DNA of 64,000 nucleotides, taken from assembly GCF_003989795.1 (NCBI RefSeq), contig NZ_RZHG01000019.1, forward strand, positions 145 through 64,144, in the 5' to 3' direction. The DNA is from Vreelandella andesensis (lineage in GTDB: Bacteria > Pseudomonadota > Gammaproteobacteria > Pseudomonadales > Halomonadaceae). Shown in pieces: positions 18,339-28,197 of the stretch. Numbering within the stretch: position 1 is the stretch's first letter; the number at the start of each line of letters is the position of its first letter. The notes under the pieces are model-generated. The model saw only the letters and a program-made list of their open reading frames with translations, was not told where the DNA came from and made no database searches. Position numbers and translations under genes: made by a program.

Positions 18339-18495
18339 GCGGAAATCCCAAAAAAATAACGTGACCCTGACGGGGGCGTGCAAAAGCTTTATTGGTAGCA
18401 GATTACGCCTAGCGTCGTCTAGCGGTGTTTCCATCGGCAGCCGGCGCTTAGGCCGTTATACTAGGGAGCACTGCCTAACCCTGACGCAGGAAAAC

Positions 18496-19173
18496 ATGAT
18501 GACCCAAGATGAATTGAAAGCAGCCGTAGCAGACGCGGCGATTAAAGAGATTGAGCCTCATCTCGAAAAAGACACTGTGCTCGGCATTGGCACAGGCTCA
18601 ACAGCGAACCTATTTATTGATCGTTTAGGTCCACTAAGAGATCGTTTCAAAGGTGCTGTTGCCAGCTCGGACGCCAGTGCTAAGCGTCTAGAGGCACTAG
18701 GCATCGAAATATTCGAGCTAAACAATGTCGGCGAAGTACCTTTTTACATCGATGGCGCCGACGAAGTAAACGCTAACTTACAAATGATTAAAGGGGGTGG
18801 CGCGGCACTAACGCGTGAAAAAATCGTCGCCGCCTGCGCCAAGCGATTTATTTGCATTGCCGATGGCTCGAAATACGTTAACCAATTAGGTAATTTCCCT
18901 CTACCGGTAGAAGTTATTCCAATGGCGCGCTCCTACGTCGCCCGGGAATTGGTCAAACTCGGTGCAGATCCGGTCTATCGGCAGGGGGTGATCACTGATA
19001 ATGGCAATCAAATTATCGATTGCTTTGACTTTATGATCGACGATCCGGCATCCATCGAAGCGCGTATTAATGCCATTGTGGGCGTAGTGACGAACGGTTT
19101 ATTCGCCCAGCGCGGTGCTGATGTACTGTTGCTAGGTAAGACAGACGGTGTGGAGCGAACTGCATTACGTTAG
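18496..19173 (+). CDS. rpiA: Ribose-5-phosphate isomerase A
   Basis: Interconverts ribose-5-phosphate and ribulose-5-phosphate in the pentose phosphate pathway. Motifs visible are [15 protein letters not shown] (phosphate loop, near residue 28), [10 protein letters not shown] (catalytic Asp) and [16 protein letters not shown] (catalytic Lys/Glu). The ATG at 18496 has AGG five bases upstream, giving 225 residues; the next codon is also ATG. Its stop overlaps the convergent waaA end by nine bases. Confidence 0.96.
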   Translation: MMTQDELKAAVADAAIKEIEPHLEKDTVLGIGTGSTANLFIDRLGPLRDRFKGAVASSDASAKRLEALGIEIFELNNVGEVPFYIDGADEVNANLQMIKGGGAALTREKIVAACAKRFICIADGSKYVNQLGNFPLPVEVIPMARSYVARELVKLGADPVYRQGVITDNGNQIIDCFDFMIDDPASIEARINAIVGVVTNGLFAQRGADVLLLGKTDGVERTALR

Positions 19174-20454
19174 CCACTGACTAAGCCCATCGAGCGTGCG
19201 CATCAGCGCTCCTCGGTGAGCTTCAACCACCTCTCGCCCAGCTTGCCCACTCTTGAGGGCAAGCGATGGGGCTGCCAGTCGTTCGGCCAGCGCATTGGCC
19301 AAGGCATCTGGTGTTTCCACCACACTTAACGCGCCAACCGCTAACAGCGGTTCGACCACATCGCTAAAGTTCTCAAGCGAAGGGCCGCAGAGCACAGGCT
19401 TGCCCAACGCCGCAGGCTCCAATACGTTATGGCCACCCAACGGCACCAAACTACCGCCGACATAGGCCACATGGCCTGCTGCATACAGCGTTGGCAGCTC
19501 CCCTAGCGTATCCCCCAGGTATATCTGCGTTTGTGGCGTGACAGCCTGTTGCTGGCTGCGACGGCTTAGCGTCCAGCCTTCACGGGCGCACAAATTAGCC
19601 ACCTCATCAAAACGCTGAGGGTGCCGCGGCACCAGCACTAATAATGCGGCAGGAAACCGCTTTAAGAGCTGGCGATGAGCCTGTAAAAGCAGCGCCTCTT
19701 CGCCCTCACGGGTAGAGCCTGCTACCCATACAGGACGTCCACCCCAGGTTTGAAGTAAGTGCTCACTCTTTTTTAAAGCCTCTTCTTGCGGGAGAATCTC
19801 AAATTTTAGCGAGCCAACGGTACAAATGACGTCGGTGCGACACCCCAGTGCCTGAAAGCGCTCGGCATCTTGCTCAGATTTAGCAGCCAACCATGTGACA
19901 TTAGCTAATGCACTCGCCATTAACGGGCGTAGGCGCTGATAACGTGCAAAGGCTCGCGGCGACAGCCGCCCGTTCACCACCGCAACAGGTATCGCCTGCT
20001 GATGGCAAGCGTGCAACAGGTTAGGCCATAACTCAGTTTCAAACAGAATAGCAAGAGCGGGCTGCACACGGGCAACAAAGCGCTTGGCCGCTCCTGGAAA
20101 ATCCAAGGGTAAAAAGCAGTGAGCAAGCCTTAATTGATTGGGCGCAGCTTGGTCGTTGATCAACGTTTGAACCTGCTGGGCGCCGGTCGCCGTCATTGTG
20201 GTCAGTAGTAGGCTGTGCTGAGGGTAACGCGCCAGCAAACCCTCTATCAGTGGACGGGCGGCACGCACTTCCCCTACCGAGGCACAGTGCAACCAGATTC
20301 GCGGCGCAGGAGGAAGCGTACCTAGGCGCATACCAAGCCGTTGCAAGCGAGAGTAAGTAAGTACTTGCTCTCGCCAAATGCGCCAAGCAATCAGCGGAGA
20401 TAACGCATAGAGCACCGCGGAATAGGCCAACCTCGGCCAAGCCGACAGTTCCAT
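19165..20454 (-). CDS. waaA: Kdo transferase WaaA
   Basis: Inner-membrane-associated glycosyltransferase that adds Kdo to lipid IVA, the base of the LPS inner core. An N-terminal hydrophobic anchor (about residues 5-25) precedes [16 protein letters not shown], and [12 protein letters not shown]-type and [17 protein letters not shown] motifs of the family follow (the latter at about residue 318). Its 429 residues match E. coli WaaA (425). The start codon overlaps the hldE stop (TAATG). A Kdo kinase gene nearby suggests, by analogy with Haemophilus, that this enzyme may add a single Kdo that is then phosphorylated. Confidence 0.95.
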   Translation of the reverse strand: MELSAWPRLAYSAVLYALSPLIAWRIWREQVLTYSRLQRLGMRLGTLPPAPRIWLHCASVGEVRAARPLIEGLLARYPQHSLLLTTMTATGAQQVQTLINDQAAPNQLRLAHCFLPLDFPGAAKRFVARVQPALAILFETELWPNLLHACHQQAIPVAVVNGRLSPRAFARYQRLRPLMASALANVTWLAAKSEQDAERFQALGCRTDVICTVGSLKFEILPQEEALKKSEHLLQTWGGRPVWVAGSTREGEEALLLQAHRQLLKRFPAALLVLVPRHPQRFDEVANLCAREGWTLSRRSQQQAVTPQTQIYLGDTLGELPTLYAAGHVAYVGGSLVPLGGHNVLEPAALGKPVLCGPSLENFSDVVEPLLAVGALSVVETPDALANALAERLAAPSLALKSGQAGREVVEAHRGALMRTLDGLSQWLT

Positions 20455-21884
20455 TACCCCTCACGATCCAGGATGGAGCTGATCATTGCGGTAGTCGATA
20501 CGCCATCTTCAAAGCCGAGTACTTTCACCTCGCCACCGTTGGCAATAACAGCGTCACCACCGGCAATATCTTCAGGGCGGTAATCGCCACCTTTCACCAG
20601 AATATCCGGCAAAACGGCCTCAATCAGCGCTTGAGGCGTATCGTCACTAAATGATACGACCCAATCGACAGCGCCCAGCCCTGCCAACACTTGCATGCGA
20701 CGATTAAGCGGATTGATTGGCCGCTTGGGGCCTTTCAAACGGCCAATAGAGGCATCGTCGTTCACTGCAACGATGAGACGGTCTCCCAGGCGTTTGGCCT
20801 GCTCTAAGTAGGCCACGTGTCCGGCATGGAGAATATCAAAGCAGCCATTGGTCATTACCACCCGCTCGCCACGCGATTGGGCAGCACGCACGGCCTCGAC
20901 CAACGGAACTTCATCAATCACTCCGAACTCAGCCAGCTTGTCGCCGTGAAGCGCAGTGTATAGCTCGGCTATCGACAGTGTCGCGGTTCCCGGCTTGGCC
21001 ACCACTAAGCCAGCCCCCAGGTTGGCCAGCATCATCGCTTCCGGCAATGCATGGCCCGACGCCAGTGCGAGGCCCATCAGGCCAATCACAGTATCACCGG
21101 CACCGGTTACGTCGAACACTTCCTGAGCGCGGGTTGGTAGGTGTAGCGGCGCGTGGCCTTCACGAATTAAGGTCATGCCTTTTTCGCTGCGGGTGATCAG
21201 TAAGGCTTCTAACGCCAGCTCTGTGCGCAGTGCTTCCCCACGCTGGGCAAGTACATCATCATTGACGCAGTGGCCAACCACTGCTTCAAACTCGGTTAAG
21301 TTAGGCGTAATCAAACTCGCCCCACGGTACTTGCGAAAGTCTTGGCCTTTTGGGTCAACCAGCACCCGCTTGCCGTGAGCACAGGCCATCTGAATTAGTT
21401 TCTCGACCTGGTTCAGCGTTCCTTTACCGTAGTCGGAAAGAACCATCACATCGCACGCTGGCAGCGCTTTTTCGACCTGCTCTAGCAATGCAGTGGTATC
21501 GACGCCATCGAGTCGCTGCTCAAAATCCAGACGCAGTAGTTGTTGATTACGACTCATCACCCGCAGCTTGGTAATCGTTGGTATCTCTGAGCTTCGCTGA
21601 AAGTAAGTACTTACATTTGAAGCCACCAACCGTGATGTTAGCAGCTCAGCGTTTTCGTCCTCTCCCACTACCCCTGCCAGGGAAGCGTGGCCACCTAGAG
21701 AAGCCACATTGAGCGCTACGTTTGCTGCGCCACCGGGACGATCATCTGCATCCTCTACGCGCACCACTGGCACAGGTGCTTCCGGCGAAATACGCGACGT
21801 GCCGCCATGCCAATAGCGGTCGAGCATGACATCCCCCACCACTAGTACGCGGGCGTGTTCCAGGGCGGTTAAATCAACTTTCAT
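20454..21884 (-). CDS. hldE: Bifunctional heptose 7-phosphate kinase / heptose 1-phosphate adenylyltransferase
   Basis: Carries two steps of ADP-heptose synthesis. The N-terminal ribokinase-like domain (about 1-320) has [13 protein letters not shown] near residue 50 and the catalytic [11 protein letters not shown]. The C-terminal cytidylyltransferase-like domain (about 340-476) has [18 protein letters not shown] with the HxGH motif. Its 476 residues match E. coli HldE (477). The gene overlaps the upstream family 9 glycosyltransferase by 11 bases and waaA by one, so the three are probably one operon. Confidence 0.97.
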   Translation of the reverse strand: MKVDLTALEHARVLVVGDVMLDRYWHGGTSRISPEAPVPVVRVEDADDRPGGAANVALNVASLGGHASLAGVVGEDENAELLTSRLVASNVSTYFQRSSEIPTITKLRVMSRNQQLLRLDFEQRLDGVDTTALLEQVEKALPACDVMVLSDYGKGTLNQVEKLIQMACAHGKRVLVDPKGQDFRKYRGASLITPNLTEFEAVVGHCVNDDVLAQRGEALRTELALEALLITRSEKGMTLIREGHAPLHLPTRAQEVFDVTGAGDTVIGLMGLALASGHALPEAMMLANLGAGLVVAKPGTATLSIAELYTALHGDKLAEFGVIDEVPLVEAVRAAQSRGERVVMTNGCFDILHAGHVAYLEQAKRLGDRLIVAVNDDASIGRLKGPKRPINPLNRRMQVLAGLGAVDWVVSFSDDTPQALIEAVLPDILVKGGDYRPEDIAGGDAVIANGGEVKVLGFEDGVSTTAMISSILDREG

Positions 21885-22971
21885 CCGAAGGTCCTGTTGT
21901 TGGCTGCGCTGCGGTATACGCCAGCAGCGCGTCTAACTTAGCAATCACATCGTCAGCCTTGATCAAGTCCATAGCATCAGCATGGCGTACTCGCTGCCCC
22001 CAACTAACATCTTCTACCGATTTGTTCAGGTAGGTACGGACCGCTTCTGAGTAAGCATTGACCGCAAAGTCTCGCCAACAATATGGCCCAGCACGCTGGG
22101 GGTTGGTAGTCGCATAAAGACCAAGCGTGGGCGTGCCCATAGCATTTCCCATATGCGCAGGGCCCGTATCGGGGGCAATGACCGCACGGGCATTATCAAT
22201 CAGCGCGAGCACCCCTTTGAGCGATGTCCCCCCGATAGCATTAATAACGCTACCCGGCTGACACAGTGCCTCGATCTGATCACCGATTTCTCGCTCTAAT
22301 GAACTCCCACCACCGGTCAACACGCTCGTCAGACCATGCTGCACCCAGGCATGTTCAATTACGCTGGCATAGCCTTCCACTGACCAATTACGAAAATTGC
22401 GCAACCGAGCGTTACTACAGGGATTGATGACAAGATAGGGCGCATCGCCGCTGACCCCTCGGGCTTCCTCATACGCCAGAGGCGGTACGGCCAAATTCCA
22501 TTCCAGGTGATCATCTTCTACGCCGAGCAAGCGAGCGAAATCCATAAACGACTCCAACACGTGAGCATTGGGATGCGGCGCAAGTTGATGCTGGGTAAAC
22601 CAGTGTTGGGCGTCTTTAGCGCGGGGCTTATCGTAGCCCACCCGCACATTGGCCTTGAGACCCAGCGAAAGCACGCTGGCACGTATCGCCTGCTGCATGT
22701 GTAGCAGCACATCAAAACGCGTATCGGAAAGCGATTTCCACAGAGCACGCATGCCAGCAAGGCCGGTGGACTTGTCATAGACAACAAACTCGACCCCAGA
22801 AAGCCCCGCCAGTAAACTATATTCCCCCTTGCCGATTATCCAGGTAATGCGAGCGTGCGGCCATTGGCGCTGCAACGCACGCACCGTGGGCACGAGATTG
22901 CACACGTCTCCCAATGCAGAGAGGCGCAAAATGGCAATATGGTTAGGTTGAGCAGGCAGAGAGGGCTTCAT
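21874..22971 (-). CDS. Glycosyltransferase family 9 (heptosyltransferase-like)
   Basis: ADP-heptose:LPS heptosyltransferase-type enzyme. The family motif [21 protein letters not shown] is close to the N-terminus, and the donor-site segment [23 protein letters not shown] is at about residue 260. The ATG at 22971 (365 residues) is used; a longer frame to 23043 runs into the divergent Kdo kinase gene. It could be WaaC (heptosyltransferase I) or another core heptosyltransferase; WaaF is separately encoded at 28187-29233, so WaaC-like is a fair guess. Its start codon overlaps that of kdkA on the other strand. Confidence 0.88.
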   Translation of the reverse strand: MKPSLPAQPNHIAILRLSALGDVCNLVPTVRALQRQWPHARITWIIGKGEYSLLAGLSGVEFVVYDKSTGLAGMRALWKSLSDTRFDVLLHMQQAIRASVLSLGLKANVRVGYDKPRAKDAQHWFTQHQLAPHPNAHVLESFMDFARLLGVEDDHLEWNLAVPPLAYEEARGVSGDAPYLVINPCSNARLRNFRNWSVEGYASVIEHAWVQHGLTSVLTGGGSSLEREIGDQIEALCQPGSVINAIGGTSLKGVLALIDNARAVIAPDTGPAHMGNAMGTPTLGLYATTNPQRAGPYCWRDFAVNAYSEAVRTYLNKSVEDVSWGQRVRHADAMDLIKADDVIAKLDALLAYTAAQPTTGPSDES

Positions 22972-23692
22972 GCGCTTAGCGGCACTCCGGCAAAAAAATT
23001 GGCTGATGTTATATGATGCAGACAGTTTAAGTGACGCTGCCACGTCACACCAACTTCATCCAGATCTATTCAATCAGGCGTATTGGCGTGAACGCAATTT
23101 AATCGTTGGCGAAGCGCCTGGCCGGGGGAGCAGTTTATTCCTCCAGACAAGCGATAAAGAACAGTGGGTACTGCGCCCTTACTGCCGTGGCGGGCTAATT
23201 GCCAAACTGAGCGAGAAACGCTATCTGTGGCTAGGTGAAGAGCGTACCCGTGCCTTTAGCGAGCTGCGCTTAACCGCCGCGTTGTATGATCAGGGGTTGC
23301 CAGTGCCCCGCCCAGTGGCCTGCTGTGTTATTCGTTATGGCCTTACCTATGAAGCCGCGCTCATAACCGTCAGGGTTTCAGGCGCTCAGCCACTTGCTAC
23401 TCTCTTAGTGGCTGGGGAGGCTAATGACATTTTGCTTCAACGCGTTGGCACAATGATCAAGCGCTTCCATCAAGCAGGCCTAGATCATGTCGATCTTAAT
23501 GCACGTAATATCTTGGTTGACCCCCATGGCGAACCTTGGCTGATTGACCTGGACCGCTGCCGCCTTAGGCCCCCAGGCAAGTGGCAAGAGCGAAACTTGA
23601 AGCGGCTAGAAAGGTCAATGCTGAAGTTTACACGCTCCTTAGATGCAATGCTGACGATAAAAAGCAATTACCATTCAAGCAAAATTATCTAA
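22970..23692 (+). CDS. kdkA: 3-deoxy-D-manno-octulosonic acid (Kdo) kinase
   Basis: Phosphorylates the 4-position of Kdo in the LPS inner core, at the inner membrane. The kinase fold is like that of lipopolysaccharide kinases: glycine-rich GEAPGRGSSLFLQT, LRPYCRGGLIAKLS, the catalytic Asp/Asn in DHVDLNARNILV (about residue 176) and metal-binding Asp in WLIDLDRCR. Its 240 residues resemble Haemophilus KdkA. GAGGG four to five bases before the ATG at 22970 supports that start, and the N-terminus aligns with the family. An internal ATG at 23006 is less likely. The three genes downstream are more AT-rich. Confidence 0.9.
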   Translation: MRLAALRQKNWLMLYDADSLSDAATSHQLHPDLFNQAYWRERNLIVGEAPGRGSSLFLQTSDKEQWVLRPYCRGGLIAKLSEKRYLWLGEERTRAFSELRLTAALYDQGLPVPRPVACCVIRYGLTYEAALITVRVSGAQPLATLLVAGEANDILLQRVGTMIKRFHQAGLDHVDLNARNILVDPHGEPWLIDLDRCRLRPPGKWQERNLKRLERSMLKFTRSLDAMLTIKSNYHSSKII

Positions 23693-23705
23693 TATTAGGC
23701 TTTTT

Positions 23706-24464
23706 ATGTTATTTGAAGATATAACACCCGTCATCATTTCAAAAAACAGCGAAAATACAATTAATCGATGCTTGGAGTCTCTGAAAAGCTTTAAGCATGT
23801 TGTTGTGTACGATAATGGCTCTACCGATGACACCATTCGCATTTGTCGTTTGTTTGAGAATGTTATTGTTATTGAGGGTGATTTTTTTGGGTTTGGCCCA
23901 ACCAAGAATTATGCCGCTGAGAAAGCGCCTACAGATTGGATTCTCTCTCTTGATTCAGACGAAGAGCTCCATCAAAGCGCCTTGGAAGAGCTTTCAAAAT
24001 GGAACTTGCAAGACATTAAATCCGTTGGCCAGATATTAAGGGAAAATTGGTTTTGCGGTAAAAAAATCACCACAAATGGTTGGGGGAATGATTTAATTAT
24101 TCGCCTTTATAATAAAAAATCGCATACATTTACCGATAGCCAAGTACACGAAAAAATTGAAAAAAATAGCCAAACAAAAACCATAAAACTTAAGGGTAAA
24201 ATAATACATTATGCTATTTTTGATATAAAACAAACATTAGATAAAGCTCAGCTTTATTCAGAAATATATGCTTCTTCTAACAAAAAAATAAAATACAACT
24301 TCTTTTTTATTGTAATGAAAACAATATTTGCATTTTTTAGATCATACGTACTAAAACTAGGTGTTCTTTCAGGTTGGCGTGGGTTTGTTATTTCCTTTGG
24401 CGATGCTATCGGCGTTTTCTTCAAATATGCCAAGGTATACCAGAGATCTGAGGTGAAAAAATGA
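23706..24464 (+). CDS. Glycosyltransferase family 2, WaaE/KdtX-like
   Basis: Resembles the LPS core beta-1,4-glucosyltransferase WaaE family. The GT-A nucleotide-binding region is in PVIISKNSENTINRCLESL and VVYDNGSTDDT, and the metal-binding motif in ILSLDSDEEL (about residues 79-88). A hydrophobic segment lies near residues 205-225 (FFFIVMKTIFAFFRSYVL). Its 252 residues fit. Composition is clearly more AT-rich than kdkA upstream, suggesting acquisition. Its stop overlaps the next start as ATGA. The acceptor sugar cannot be read from sequence. Confidence 0.85.
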   Translation: MLFEDITPVIISKNSENTINRCLESLKSFKHVVVYDNGSTDDTIRICRLFENVIVIEGDFFGFGPTKNYAAEKAPTDWILSLDSDEELHQSALEELSKWNLQDIKSVGQILRENWFCGKKITTNGWGNDLIIRLYNKKSHTFTDSQVHEKIEKNSQTKTIKLKGKIIHYAIFDIKQTLDKAQLYSEIYASSNKKIKYNFFFIVMKTIFAFFRSYVLKLGVLSGWRGFVISFGDAIGVFFKYAKVYQRSEVKK

Positions 24465-25291
24465 AAGTTAGTCTCATCATTACCACCTACAACTGGCCAG
24501 AGGCTTTGGCGATTGTATTAGATAGCGCGGTCAATCAAGACTACAAAGATTACGAGATTATTATTGCTGATGATGGTTCTGAAAAAGAAACTCAGTTATG
24601 CATAGATAGCTTTATTAAAAACAGCAACGTTAAAATAAAGCACGCTTGGCATGAAGATGTCGGCTTTAGGGCTGCTCTTATCAGAAACAAAGCTGCTTAT
24701 TTAGCCGAAGGCGACTACATCATCTTTATTGATGGTGACTGCATCATTTCTCCTGCTTTTATTTCTGAACATGTCGCTTTATCTCAACAAGGATTTTTCA
24801 TTGCAGGCTCGAGAATTAAGTTATCCGAACACTATACTAAAGAGCTCATTAATAGAAAAACTGCTCCAAACTTTAATCGTAAGGAAATTTTTCAGCTTTG
24901 GTTAAAACAAAAATTAAAAAGAGTCCACCCAGCCCTTAAGCTACCCACCCATTCCTCGTTACGTTTCAAAAGAGTCAAAAAATGGCAAGGCGCAGTAACA
25001 TGTAATCTTTCATTATGGAAGAAGGATTTTCTCGCTATCAACGGCTTTGACAATGAATTTATTGGCTGGGGATTGGAAGATAGTGATTTAGTTATTAGGT
25101 TAATAAATAACCGTATTTACCGAAAAGAAGGTAAGTTTTATAGCTACGTCGTACATATGCACCACGAGGAAGCCTCACGATTAAATGAAAGTCGAAATAC
25201 TGCTAAATTTCAGCTTTCTTTAACAGAAGGGAAAACACTATGCGAATCTGGAATAAACACTTTTACTGAGAATAAAAATGAAGTTATCTAA
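24461..25291 (+). CDS. Glycosyltransferase family 2 protein (outer-core/polysaccharide)
   Basis: GT-A fold glycosyltransferase with VSLIITTYNWPEALAIVLDS at the N-terminus, the UDP-sugar segment IIIADDGSEK, an acidic metal motif FIDGDCII (about residue 91) and a C-terminal FDNEFIGWGLEDSDLVIRL motif typical of the GT2/GT27 C-terminal domain. Its 276 residues fit the family. It is AT-rich, coupled by ATGA to the gene upstream and overlapping the next gene by 14 bases. Likely adds a sugar to the LPS outer core; donor and acceptor are unknown. Confidence 0.84.
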   Translation: MKVSLIITTYNWPEALAIVLDSAVNQDYKDYEIIIADDGSEKETQLCIDSFIKNSNVKIKHAWHEDVGFRAALIRNKAAYLAEGDYIIFIDGDCIISPAFISEHVALSQQGFFIAGSRIKLSEHYTKELINRKTAPNFNRKEIFQLWLKQKLKRVHPALKLPTHSSLRFKRVKKWQGAVTCNLSLWKKDFLAINGFDNEFIGWGLEDSDLVIRLINNRIYRKEGKFYSYVVHMHHEEASRLNESRNTAKFQLSLTEGKTLCESGINTFTENKNEVI

Positions 25292-26306
25292 TGCTTTTCA
25301 AAAACTCAGTAAAAACTCAGAAAAACTCAAGCGCTACTACCAATACGCAATAACGAAGATAACGCCAAAAAAATGGCATGAAAAAAAAATGGAACTCTTA
25401 CTTAATGAAAGGTTTTTAAAAGCATCTTCTTGCGAAAAAAATAGAATATTAGAAATAGTCAATTATTACAACAAGGTGAACAATAAATTTTCGATTGATC
25501 AAAAAACGCCTATTTACCAAGCCGCACGTCTAAAAAAAGAAGGCAGTTGGTTTTATCATTACGATTTAACTATGCAGCTAGCCGCATTCTCGGGTGATTT
25601 GTTATTTCATTACTTACCAGGCGATGTTCAATCTATACCGAGTGCACCAACACTGGTTAAAAGCAGGCCTATTTCAGATGCCAATGAGAACTCTATTTTA
25701 TTGAAACTCAACACCATTCGACATTTCAATTTTGTGAAGGATCCTTTCCAATACGCAGACAAGAAAGATGTGTTGGTTTGGCGTGGTGCTTGTTATCAGA
25801 CCCATAGACGTTATTTCATTGAGAATTTCCACTCTCATCCGCTTTGTAATGTTGGAGATACAAGCAGAGATGCAGACCTAGGCAAAAAGCCCTTCATGAG
25901 CATACACGAACAACTGACATACAAATTTATCTTAAGTATAGAAGGGAATGAGGTAGCAAGTAATTTAAAATGGATTATGGCCTCAAATTCTCTTTGCTTT
26001 ATGGTTAAACCGAAGTTTGAGACTTGGTTTATGGAAGGCACGTTAACGCCTGGTATACATTACGTTGAACTAAAGGAAGATTACTCGGATCTTGACGAGA
26101 AGATCAATTTTTATTTAGAAAACGAAGATGACGCTATTACGATAATAAAAAATGCAAACGATTACGTTAAGCCTTTTTTAGACCATGATCGTGAAGCATT
26201 GATATCTCACCTAGTTTTACAAAAATATTTTTTAGACAGTGGACAATACTCTAAAATTAATCACCTAATATCGATAGATTCTTATATAAAGAATGAGTGT
26301 CTGTAA
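25278..26306 (+). CDS. Glycosyltransferase family 90 (CAP10/LpsA-like)
   Basis: Matches the CAP10/GT90 family, which in bacteria includes LPS core glycosyltransferases. Conserved elements are VLVWRGACYQTHRRYFIE (about residues 164-181), SIHEQLTYKFILSIEGNEVA, and SNLKWIMASNSLCFM followed by ETWFMEGTLTPGIHYVE. Its 342 residues are usual. It is the last of three AT-rich, overlapping glycosyltransferase genes and is probably translated by coupling. The sugar added is unknown. Identification rests on motif pattern only. Confidence 0.8.
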   Translation: MKLSNAFQKLSKNSEKLKRYYQYAITKITPKKWHEKKMELLLNERFLKASSCEKNRILEIVNYYNKVNNKFSIDQKTPIYQAARLKKEGSWFYHYDLTMQLAAFSGDLLFHYLPGDVQSIPSAPTLVKSRPISDANENSILLKLNTIRHFNFVKDPFQYADKKDVLVWRGACYQTHRRYFIENFHSHPLCNVGDTSRDADLGKKPFMSIHEQLTYKFILSIEGNEVASNLKWIMASNSLCFMVKPKFETWFMEGTLTPGIHYVELKEDYSDLDEKINFYLENEDDAITIIKNANDYVKPFLDHDREALISHLVLQKYFLDSGQYSKINHLISIDSYIKNECL

Positions 26307-26544
26307 CATCTCAGTAACTGATTTTTTAGAAAGCGAACAATAAAAATTGTAGTTACTTTATATTATTTCAAATTTCAGTCAAAAAGCAGTCGATATCTTG
26401 CAGATGGAACAAAAAAATCTTACGTAGGACAACTTTCTTTTACATTAAAATTTTTTCATATGCAAAATTTTATCGGGCCAGCCGTTTATAATAGGCATTA
26501 CAAATACGCTCCCATGAAGATAGCGTCAAAAGTTCAGGAGACAT
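26307..26544 (+). promoter_or_regulatory. AT-rich spacer with candidate opgB promoter
   Basis: About 240 bases between the GT90 gene and the opgB-like gene. A perfect -10 hexamer TATAAT lies at 26487-26492, 52 bases before the ATG, but there is no convincing -35 at normal spacing, so it may need an activator. Nothing else is recognisable here. Confidence 0.45.
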
Positions 26545-28197
26545 ATGAGTCAATTAACGTCATTAAAATTTACCCCCTGGCTACCGTTATTCATCATCGG
26601 AGCGAACCTCGGCTATACCATCACCGTGCTTACCCGCCTTCCTTGGTGGACACTATTTTTCATAGCTGCCGTATGGTTCGGCATTGGTATCAAACTACGC
26701 TGGGGAACACCGGTAAACGCTCGCTACCGTTCTGTATGGCCTTGGTCGTTGGTGCCACTCTGCATGCTAGGCATTTATATCTATTTAGCTGATAGCTTTG
26801 GCAATGTTGATCTAGGCGCGGTGTTTTTCCACCTTCAAGCAGGCATGGCCGAGCATGGTGGTGCTGGAAAAATGCTCACTGCTGTTATCTACACAATTAG
26901 TATGATCGCGATGCTGGTATCGGTTACTTGGCTCACTCGGCATGATCAGCGATGGCGACTGACTGAGCGTTTTGTTGCACTTTTCTTGCTGGCAGCAAAT
27001 CCAATGCTATATGGTTTAGGACAGCGTAGCGCAGCCATTGTAACGGATGATGGTGCCTGGCTAGACCGCCGTTACGTACCACCGACCACGGAAGATCAAA
27101 CCAACGCGCCAAACCTTTTGGTCATGTATCTGGAAAGCATTGAGCGTACCTATAGCAATGCGCTATTCGGTGATGCTTACACTGACCTAACTGCGTTAGG
27201 CGAACGCGGCCTGGTCTTTGAAGGTATCCAGCAAATGGATAACACCGGCTGGACCATGGCAGGCATGATTGCTAGCCAGTGTGGCGTGCCGTTGATGCCG
27301 GCGGGGCTTTTGCACGACAGTCAGTTCGACCCACTTTCTAAGGTAGTTCCCGGCGTTGATTGCTTGGGCGATGTGCTAGCGGCTCAAGGCTATCGGCTCA
27401 GCTATTTAGGTGGGGCCAGTATTCAGTTCGCTGGCAAAGGTCTTTTCTATCGCGGCCATCAGTTTAATACGGTGAAGGGTAAGGAGGAGCTTTCAACAGA
27501 ACTCGATGACCCAGAGTACATCAATAGTTGGGGACTCTATGACGACACCCTTTACGACTTTACTGTGGATGAGATTCGCCGTTTAAGTGAAGAGGATGAC
27601 GGACCATGGGCTTTGGTCAATCTAAGCATTGCCGGTCATGCTCCTAGCGGCTTTCCCTCTCAGACATGCCTAGACCGCCAGGGTGAGTTCGACGGCCAAG
27701 ATATTTTATATTCAGTGGAATGTTCAGCCAGCCTAACGCGTGATCTTATTGAACGTCTAGAAAAAGAAGGCTTACTCGAAAACACGTTAGTTGTTGTGCT
27801 CAGCGATCATCTCACGATGCGTGTGTCGGTTTGGGATCAACTGACAACGCTTGATCGAGACAATACGCTGATCATGCTGGGCGATGGCATCACCCCACTG
27901 ACGGTGCGGCGCGGGGCGACTATGTTAGACGTATTCCCTACTATCTTAGACGTCATGGGCCTACCTCTTAACAACAAGCGGGCAGGACTTGGGGCATCTC
28001 TTCTTAGTACCCAGCCAACGCTGGTTGAAACTCACGGACTTGAGGTACTCAACGAGCGGCTCCGGGAAGAGACAGCGTTGCAGCAGCGCCTTTGGGAAGG
28101 ACTATCTCCTCAGCGACGCGAACCACCAGAAAATGCTGACCAACAAGTCATTGAAACCCCCGCCGACCAAGCCAATGAAGTCGAAATTATCCGCTAA
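26545..28197 (+). CDS. OpgB-like phosphoglycerol transferase (sulfatase family)
   Basis: Membrane-anchored alkaline-phosphatase/sulfatase-fold protein resembling OpgB (MdoB), which transfers phosphoglycerol from phosphatidylglycerol to periplasmic glucans. Four hydrophobic segments lie in the first 160 residues, then a periplasmic catalytic domain: LLVMYLESIERTY near residue 190, DNTGWTMAGMIASQCG with the expected Thr nucleophile region, the metal-site AGHAPSG and VVLSDHLTM. Its 550 residues compare with 763 in E. coli OpgB. AGGAG precedes the ATG. Base composition returns to the window norm here. LTA-synthase- or EptA-like substrates are not excluded. It overlaps the convergent waaF end by 11 bases. 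Confidence 0.82.
   Translation: MSQLTSLKFTPWLPLFIIGANLGYTITVLTRLPWWTLFFIAAVWFGIGIKLRWGTPVNARYRSVWPWSLVPLCMLGIYIYLADSFGNVDLGAVFFHLQAGMAEHGGAGKMLTAVIYTISMIAMLVSVTWLTRHDQRWRLTERFVALFLLAANPMLYGLGQRSAAIVTDDGAWLDRRYVPPTTEDQTNAPNLLVMYLESIERTYSNALFGDAYTDLTALGERGLVFEGIQQMDNTGWTMAGMIASQCGVPLMPAGLLHDSQFDPLSKVVPGVDCLGDVLAAQGYRLSYLGGASIQFAGKGLFYRGHQFNTVKGKEELSTELDDPEYINSWGLYDDTLYDFTVDEIRRLSEEDDGPWALVNLSIAGHAPSGFPSQTCLDRQGEFDGQDILYSVECSASLTRDLIERLEKEGLLENTLVVVLSDHLTMRVSVWDQLTTLDRDNTLIMLGDGITPLTVRRGATMLDVFPTILDVMGLPLNNKRAGLGASLLSTQPTLVETHGLEVLNERLREETALQQRLWEGLSPQRREPPENADQQVIETPADQANEVEIIR

Noticed and set aside
21600-21615. Palindromic AGTAAGTACTTAC in hldE, with similar AAGTAAGTA strings near 16015 and 20350
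   Set aside because: Short, inside coding sequence, and not matching an operator I can name.
26460-26792. 110-codon frame overlapping the 5' end of the opgB-like gene
   Set aside because: The opgB-like frame starting at 26545 has AGGAG and clear homology; the other frame does not.
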